From Caulobacteraceae bacterium UBA6225 (lineage in GTDB: Bacteria; Pseudomonadota; Alphaproteobacteria; Caulobacterales; Caulobacteraceae), in contig DJWR01000077.1 in the NCBI GenBank assembly GCA_002441055.1, positions 4,950 to 13,762 of the forward strand: a stretch of 8,813 nt of DNA, written 5' to 3'. Of the stretch, positions 6,124 through 8,813 are shown piece by piece (position 1 is the stretch's first letter; each line of letters starts with the position of its first letter). The notes below the pieces were generated by a model that saw nothing but the letters and a program-made list of their open reading frames with translations, searched no databases and was not told where the DNA came from. A program made the translations under genes and the position numbers.

Positions 6124-6160
6124 GTGAGGTCGCCACACTGGTCCAACCCCACTTAAGGAA

Positions 6161-6176
6161 GGGTTGTTCGCAACCC
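6161..6176 (-). terminator. hairpin after the CHAP gene, probable weak terminator
   Basis: A perfect 6-bp stem, GGGTTG/CAACCC, has a 4-base loop (CGAA in the minus-strand transcript). It starts 11 bases after the CHAP stop codon and is followed on that strand by TTCCTTAAG, a short pyrimidine-rich tail rather than a full T-run. The position between two same-strand genes suits partial termination. Confidence 0.45.
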
Positions 6177-6187
6177 CGCGGCGGCGA

Positions 6188-6877
6188 CTATTCCTGGTCG
6201 TCGGCGGCTTGGGCCCCGCCCTGGCCGGCGGCCTGCAGCAGGGCGGCGATCCGGTCGGTGGCGTCGGCGGCCTGGCCGAGCATCTGCAGGGGGCCAGAAC
6301 CGGGCCGCACGGCGGCGACCATCTGGTTGGCGGCCGACTGGGCCACAGTCACCGCGGTATTCTGGGCGGTGGTGAAGCCGGTCTTGGCCAGGCTGGCGGC
6401 GGAGGCGTCCTGATAGATGAAGCCGTGCACCGGATAGGTGGTGGAGCCCAGGTCGCCGATGGAGTCGTACCAGACCTTCACCTGGCTCCAGTCGCCCTTG
6501 GGGGACACGTCGATGACGGTGACGTCGCGCTCGATCTGGCCTCGGGTTCCGTTGATCCGCGACCAGTTGGCGTGGGTGATCTGGATCACCCGATCGGTGA
6601 GCACCTGGCTGACTACGGCCACATGGCCCAGGCGCATGGCGCCGGTGGGCTTGAAGCAGAGCACTGCGCCGGCCTGGGGGGTGTTTCCGGTGTCATACTT
6701 GCCGGCGGCCTGTTTCCACCAGGTCCAGGCGTCGCCGAAGATCTGCACGCCCGAGATCATCCGGGCGAAGGGCACGCACTGCCAGTAGGTGTCCGCAAAG
6801 GCGCTGCTGACGGGAGCGAGCGCCATGACCGCCGCAGCCGTCAGGGAACCAAGGACGAGGCGTGTCCGTTTCATCAT
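6188..6877 (-). CDS. secreted CHAP-domain protein (putative cell-wall amidase/endopeptidase)
   Basis: A 229-residue protein with a Sec signal peptide (MKRTR, a hydrophobic core 8-22, probable cleavage after AFA at 28). The mature part begins directly with the CHAP domain: DTYWQCVPFARMISG contains the nucleophile Cys34, RLGHVAVVS contains His85, and THANWS supplies Asn104 as the likely third residue. By family these are cysteine peptidases that cut peptidoglycan amide bonds in the periplasm. Residues about 160-229 form an Ala/Gln-rich, low-complexity tail with no recognised wall-binding domain. Two ATGs (6877 and 6874) are possible starts; GGGAG lies 11 and 14 bases upstream, both rather far. 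The gene lies 68 bases after the acyltransferase stop on the same strand and could have its own promoter there. The substrate bond is unknown. Confidence 0.87.
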   Translation of the reverse strand: MMKRTRLVLGSLTAAAVMALAPVSSAFADTYWQCVPFARMISGVQIFGDAWTWWKQAAGKYDTGNTPQAGAVLCFKPTGAMRLGHVAVVSQVLTDRVIQITHANWSRINGTRGQIERDVTVIDVSPKGDWSQVKVWYDSIGDLGSTTYPVHGFIYQDASAASLAKTGFTTAQNTAVTVAQSAANQMVAAVRPGSGPLQMLGQAADATDRIAALLQAAGQGGAQAADDQE

Positions 6878-6945
6878 GTTGGGCGCAACTCCCGACGCGA
6901 ACTGCCGTTAGGGATAGTTTCTCACGCCCGGGATGAAAAGGGGGT

Positions 6946-8043
6946 TTATGCGCCTGCGACCTTCGGCGCACGACCTTTCCACAGCCCCGCCCACAGCTTC
7001 ATTCGCTCGCGGGCCGGTTTCTCGATCAGGTGATACGAGACCGCCGCCAATGGAACCACGCCCACCAGCATCACCAACCACAGGGCCAGGGGTAGCTGGT
7101 CCCCATCAAGCTTCAGCAGACTGGTGGCGCCATTGACGAATACAATCTTCCACGGCACGCAGATCATGTAGATCGAATAACTGATCTCACCAAGATAGAT
7201 GAGGATCGGGGCGTTCAAGGCCTGGGCCCCGTTCTGAGCCAGGCGGGCGAGGTAGAAGATCAGACCTGCGGTCGCCAGGACGATGATGGTGTCTGACAGA
7301 CCGAACGCCGCGGCGATCACCGCGACAGCGCCCGAAACGCCCGCCCCCAGCCAGGCCTGGCCTTGACCGCCGCCGGCTCGCTCCCGCCACAGGCTGTGCA
7401 GGGCGCAGCCCAGGGCGAAGCAGGGGACGATTCGCAGGGCGCCCCAGGAAATGGTGGCCAGGGTCAGGGGGTGGCCGGCCAGGGCCTCGAACCCTGCATA
7501 GAGTCCGGCCATGAAGACTGCCGCGAGGCCTACCGCCACCAGGGGGCGGGCCTTCAGCGCCAGGGCCGCCCAGGCAAACAGGGGAAAGGTGAGATAGGCG
7601 AACCACTCGGCCGAGATCGACCAGGAAGGATGGTTCCAGCCGGCCACCGGCGCAAAGCCCCAGGCCTGCACCAGCAGCAGATTGGCCGGCAGGGCTTCCC
7701 AGGACAGGATGTTGGGGTCGACCGCAAAGCCGGCCGCGCCGGCCGCGCCGGCCAGCAGGCCCATGCCGATCAGGGTGGCCAGATGCAGGGGATAAATCCG
7801 CGCCAGCCGCGCCCACAGGAAGCCGCCATAGTTGAACCCACCGGTCTCCACCTGCGTGCGATAGACATGGCAGAGGATGAAGCCCGAGAGCACGAAGAAC
7901 AGCTCGACCCCCAGATAGCCCTTGGCCACGAACAGCGGCGCGCCGGCTGTAGTCAGGGCGGGCCAGTAGTGGAACAGCACCACCCAGAAGGCGGCGAAGA
8001 ACCGCAGGGCGGTGAGCGGGTGGATCTGCTGGGCGTCGGTCAT
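6946..8043 (-). CDS. acyltransferase family 3 membrane protein (OafA/YrhL-like)
   Basis: A 365-residue polytopic membrane protein of the acyltransferase-3 family, of usual length for a stand-alone catalytic domain with about ten membrane segments. Near the N-terminus, LTALRFFAAFWVVLFHYW (10-27) holds the conserved Arg14 and His25. ELFFVLSGF (47-55), RLARIYPLH (79-87) and WSISAEW (141-147, with Glu147) are further family motifs. Members move acetyl or other acyl groups across the inner membrane onto extracytoplasmic sugars such as O-antigen, exopolysaccharide or peptidoglycan. No glycan biosynthesis genes are nearby, so the acceptor cannot be inferred. The start agrees with the family N-terminus; the ribosome binding site is weak (AGAAAG about 11 bases upstream). 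The gene contains a 9-bp tandem repeat coding for an Ala/Gly run (residues 97-105). It is divergent from the terC gene. Confidence 0.88.
   Translation of the reverse strand: MTDAQQIHPLTALRFFAAFWVVLFHYWPALTTAGAPLFVAKGYLGVELFFVLSGFILCHVYRTQVETGGFNYGGFLWARLARIYPLHLATLIGMGLLAGAAGAAGFAVDPNILSWEALPANLLLVQAWGFAPVAGWNHPSWSISAEWFAYLTFPLFAWAALALKARPLVAVGLAAVFMAGLYAGFEALAGHPLTLATISWGALRIVPCFALGCALHSLWRERAGGGQGQAWLGAGVSGAVAVIAAAFGLSDTIIVLATAGLIFYLARLAQNGAQALNAPILIYLGEISYSIYMICVPWKIVFVNGATSLLKLDGDQLPLALWLVMLVGVVPLAAVSYHLIEKPARERMKLWAGLWKGRAPKVAGA
7729..7755. repeat. 9-bp tandem repeat inside the acyltransferase gene
   Basis: GCCGGCCGC occurs twice exactly (7729-7737 and 7738-7746) and a third time with two changes (7747-7755). 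Each unit codes for one Ala/Gly triplet in a membrane segment. A gain or loss of units would keep the reading frame. Confidence 0.75.
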
Positions 8044-8054
8044 GGATGGCGACT

Positions 8055-8091
8055 TTCTGGCGTGGCGTATCGCAGCACTGTGGCGCCAGAA
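8055..8091. repeat. inverted repeat in the acyltransferase-terC divergent region
   Basis: TTCTGGCG (8055-8062) and CGCCAGAA (8084-8091) are perfect 8-bp reverse complements separated by 21 bases, centred about 30 bases upstream of the acyltransferase start. GTGGCG also occurs twice as a direct repeat (8062-8067 and 8080-8085). It could be an operator for one or both genes or a leader hairpin of the acyltransferase mRNA. No known binding site was recognised. Confidence 0.5.
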
Positions 8092-8115
8092 GCCTCACCA
8101 TCGCGTTAGCGCTGG

Positions 8116-8162
8116 AGCCCAACCGTCATTGGGCTAGAAGTCAGCCCTGGGAGCTTGGGAGA
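8116..8162 (+). promoter_or_regulatory. terC leader: hairpin plus ribosome binding site, possible alternative pairing
   Basis: AGCCCAA (8116-8122) and TTGGGCT (8129-8135) form a perfect 7-bp hairpin with a 6-base loop. The ribosome binding site GGGAGA (8157-8162), 9 bases before the ATG, is preceded by TT, so TTGGG appears again at 8155-8159. CCCAA of the hairpin could pair with either copy, giving a possible switch between open and sequestered states. The hairpin is seen directly; any regulatory role is an inference. Confidence 0.35.
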
Positions 8163-8171
8163 ATCACGACC

Positions 8172-8813
8172 ATGGACAGCCTTATGGCCCTTGCGGCCGA
8201 TCCTGCGGCCTGGGCCGCCCTCATCGCCCTTGTGGTGATGGAGGTGGTGCTGGGGATCGACAATCTCGTCTTCATTTCGATCCTCTCCAACAAATTGCCC
8301 GAGGAGCAGCGAAGCCGGGCGCGGAAGATCGGCATCGGCCTGGCGCTGGGCATGCGGCTGGCGCTCCTGTCGACCATCGCCTTCCTGGTGGGCCTGACCC
8401 AGCCGGTGTTCAGCCTGCCCTTCCAGGGTCCGGTGGACCCGGTTCACGGCGTGCCGATGTTTGAGATGAACTTCTCCTGGCGCGACCTGATCCTCATCGC
8501 AGGCGGCCTGTTCCTGCTGTGGAAGGCCACCACCGAGATCCATGAAAAGGTCGATGTGGAGTCCACCCACGGCGTCATGGACGTGAAGGGGCGCGTGGCC
8601 GCCAACTTCGGCGCGGTGATTGTGCAGATCCTGCTGCTGGATCTGGTCTTCTCGGTGGACTCGATCCTGACCGCTGTGGGCATGACCGACCATCTGCCAA
8701 TCATGATCATCGCCGTGGTGGTGGCGGTCGCCGTGATGCTGCTGGCGGCCGACCCTCTGGCCAACTTCATCCACGAGAACCCCACTGTGGTCATGCTGGC
8801 CCTGGGCTTCCTG
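8172..8813 (+). CDS. TerC family integral membrane protein (partial, 3' end outside window)
   Basis: The first 214 codons are present and the frame is open at the right edge. VVMEVVLGIDNLVFISIL (21-38) and LLLDLVFSVDSILTAVGM (154-171) are the paired TerC-family signatures, with conserved acids Glu24, Asp30, Asp157 and Asp163 inside membrane segments. Hydrophobic segments lie near 12-37, 53-77, 104-118, 146-168 and 175-195, with a further one beginning near 204. A loop of about 28 residues (79-103) and a cytoplasmic stretch rich in charged residues (121-142) separate them. TerC relatives are linked to metal-ion export, mainly manganese, and to tellurite resistance, but the ion here cannot be told from sequence. 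Whether the missing end carries CBS and CorC domains, as in YoaE-like members, is not visible. The start is supported by GGGAGA 9 bases upstream. Confidence 0.9.
   Translation, partial: MDSLMALAADPAAWAALIALVVMEVVLGIDNLVFISILSNKLPEEQRSRARKIGIGLALGMRLALLSTIAFLVGLTQPVFSLPFQGPVDPVHGVPMFEMNFSWRDLILIAGGLFLLWKATTEIHEKVDVESTHGVMDVKGRVAANFGAVIVQILLLDLVFSVDSILTAVGMTDHLPIMIIAVVVAVAVMLLAADPLANFIHENPTVVMLALGFL

Noticed and set aside
5366..6127. Plus-strand open frame with repetitive sequence opposite the pentapeptide gene
   Set aside because: Its apparent repeats are the antisense image of the pentapeptide codons; it has no independent support.
8044..8171. yybP-ykoY manganese riboswitch before terC
   Set aside because: The conserved GGGGAGUAG-type core and its partner strand are not visible, and a 128-base gap shared with a divergent promoter leaves little room. 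A covariance search would settle it.
8106..8774. Minus-strand His/Asp-rich open frame opposite terC
   Set aside because: It mirrors the TerC membrane-segment codons; the plus strand has strong family motifs and a ribosome binding site.

Overview
The window is dense, GC-rich bacterial chromosome. The short gaps, GC-rich third codon positions and protein families (periplasmic Mo enzyme paired with a b-type cytochrome, tandem hot-dog thioesterase, dienoyl-CoA isomerase-like crotonase, CHAP protein) suggest an alphaproteobacterium, probably of the Caulobacter/Phenylobacterium kind. That placement is an inference from family resemblance; there is no rRNA marker here. Nine genes are supported. Two run off the window edges. 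No tRNA, rRNA, CRISPR array, phage gene or transposase gene was seen.

Layout from left to right. (1) Positions 1-1357, minus strand: a translationally coupled pair, a cytochrome b561-type membrane protein (TTG start) followed by a Tat-exported, lipobox-bearing molybdopterin oxidoreductase that continues past the left edge. (2) Positions 1493-2428, plus strand: a tandem hot-dog thioesterase. (3) Positions 2425-2540: two long hairpins of one repeat family in opposite orientation fill the convergent gap, and their outer ends contain the stop codons of both flanking genes. (4) Positions 2538-3419, minus strand: an alpha/beta hydrolase. (5) Positions 3501-4903, plus strand: a DUF488 protein, then an ECH1-like crotonase. 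(6) Positions 4916-8043, minus strand: a pentapeptide-repeat protein, a secreted CHAP-domain protein and an acyltransferase-3 membrane protein. (7) From 8172, plus strand: a TerC-family membrane protein cut by the right edge, behind a leader with inverted repeats.

How the genes work together: the only clear functional unit is the Mo oxidoreductase/cytochrome b pair, in which the membrane cytochrome would exchange electrons with the periplasmic Mo subunit. The thioesterase, hydrolase and dienoyl-CoA isomerase could all touch acyl-CoA or ester metabolism, but they lie on different strands and are not an operon. The CHAP protein and the acyltransferase are both envelope-related by family. No complete new multi-gene system is apparent. 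The most distinctive features are the stop-codon-bearing repeat pair, the two-module pentapeptide protein and the structured leader of the terC gene.
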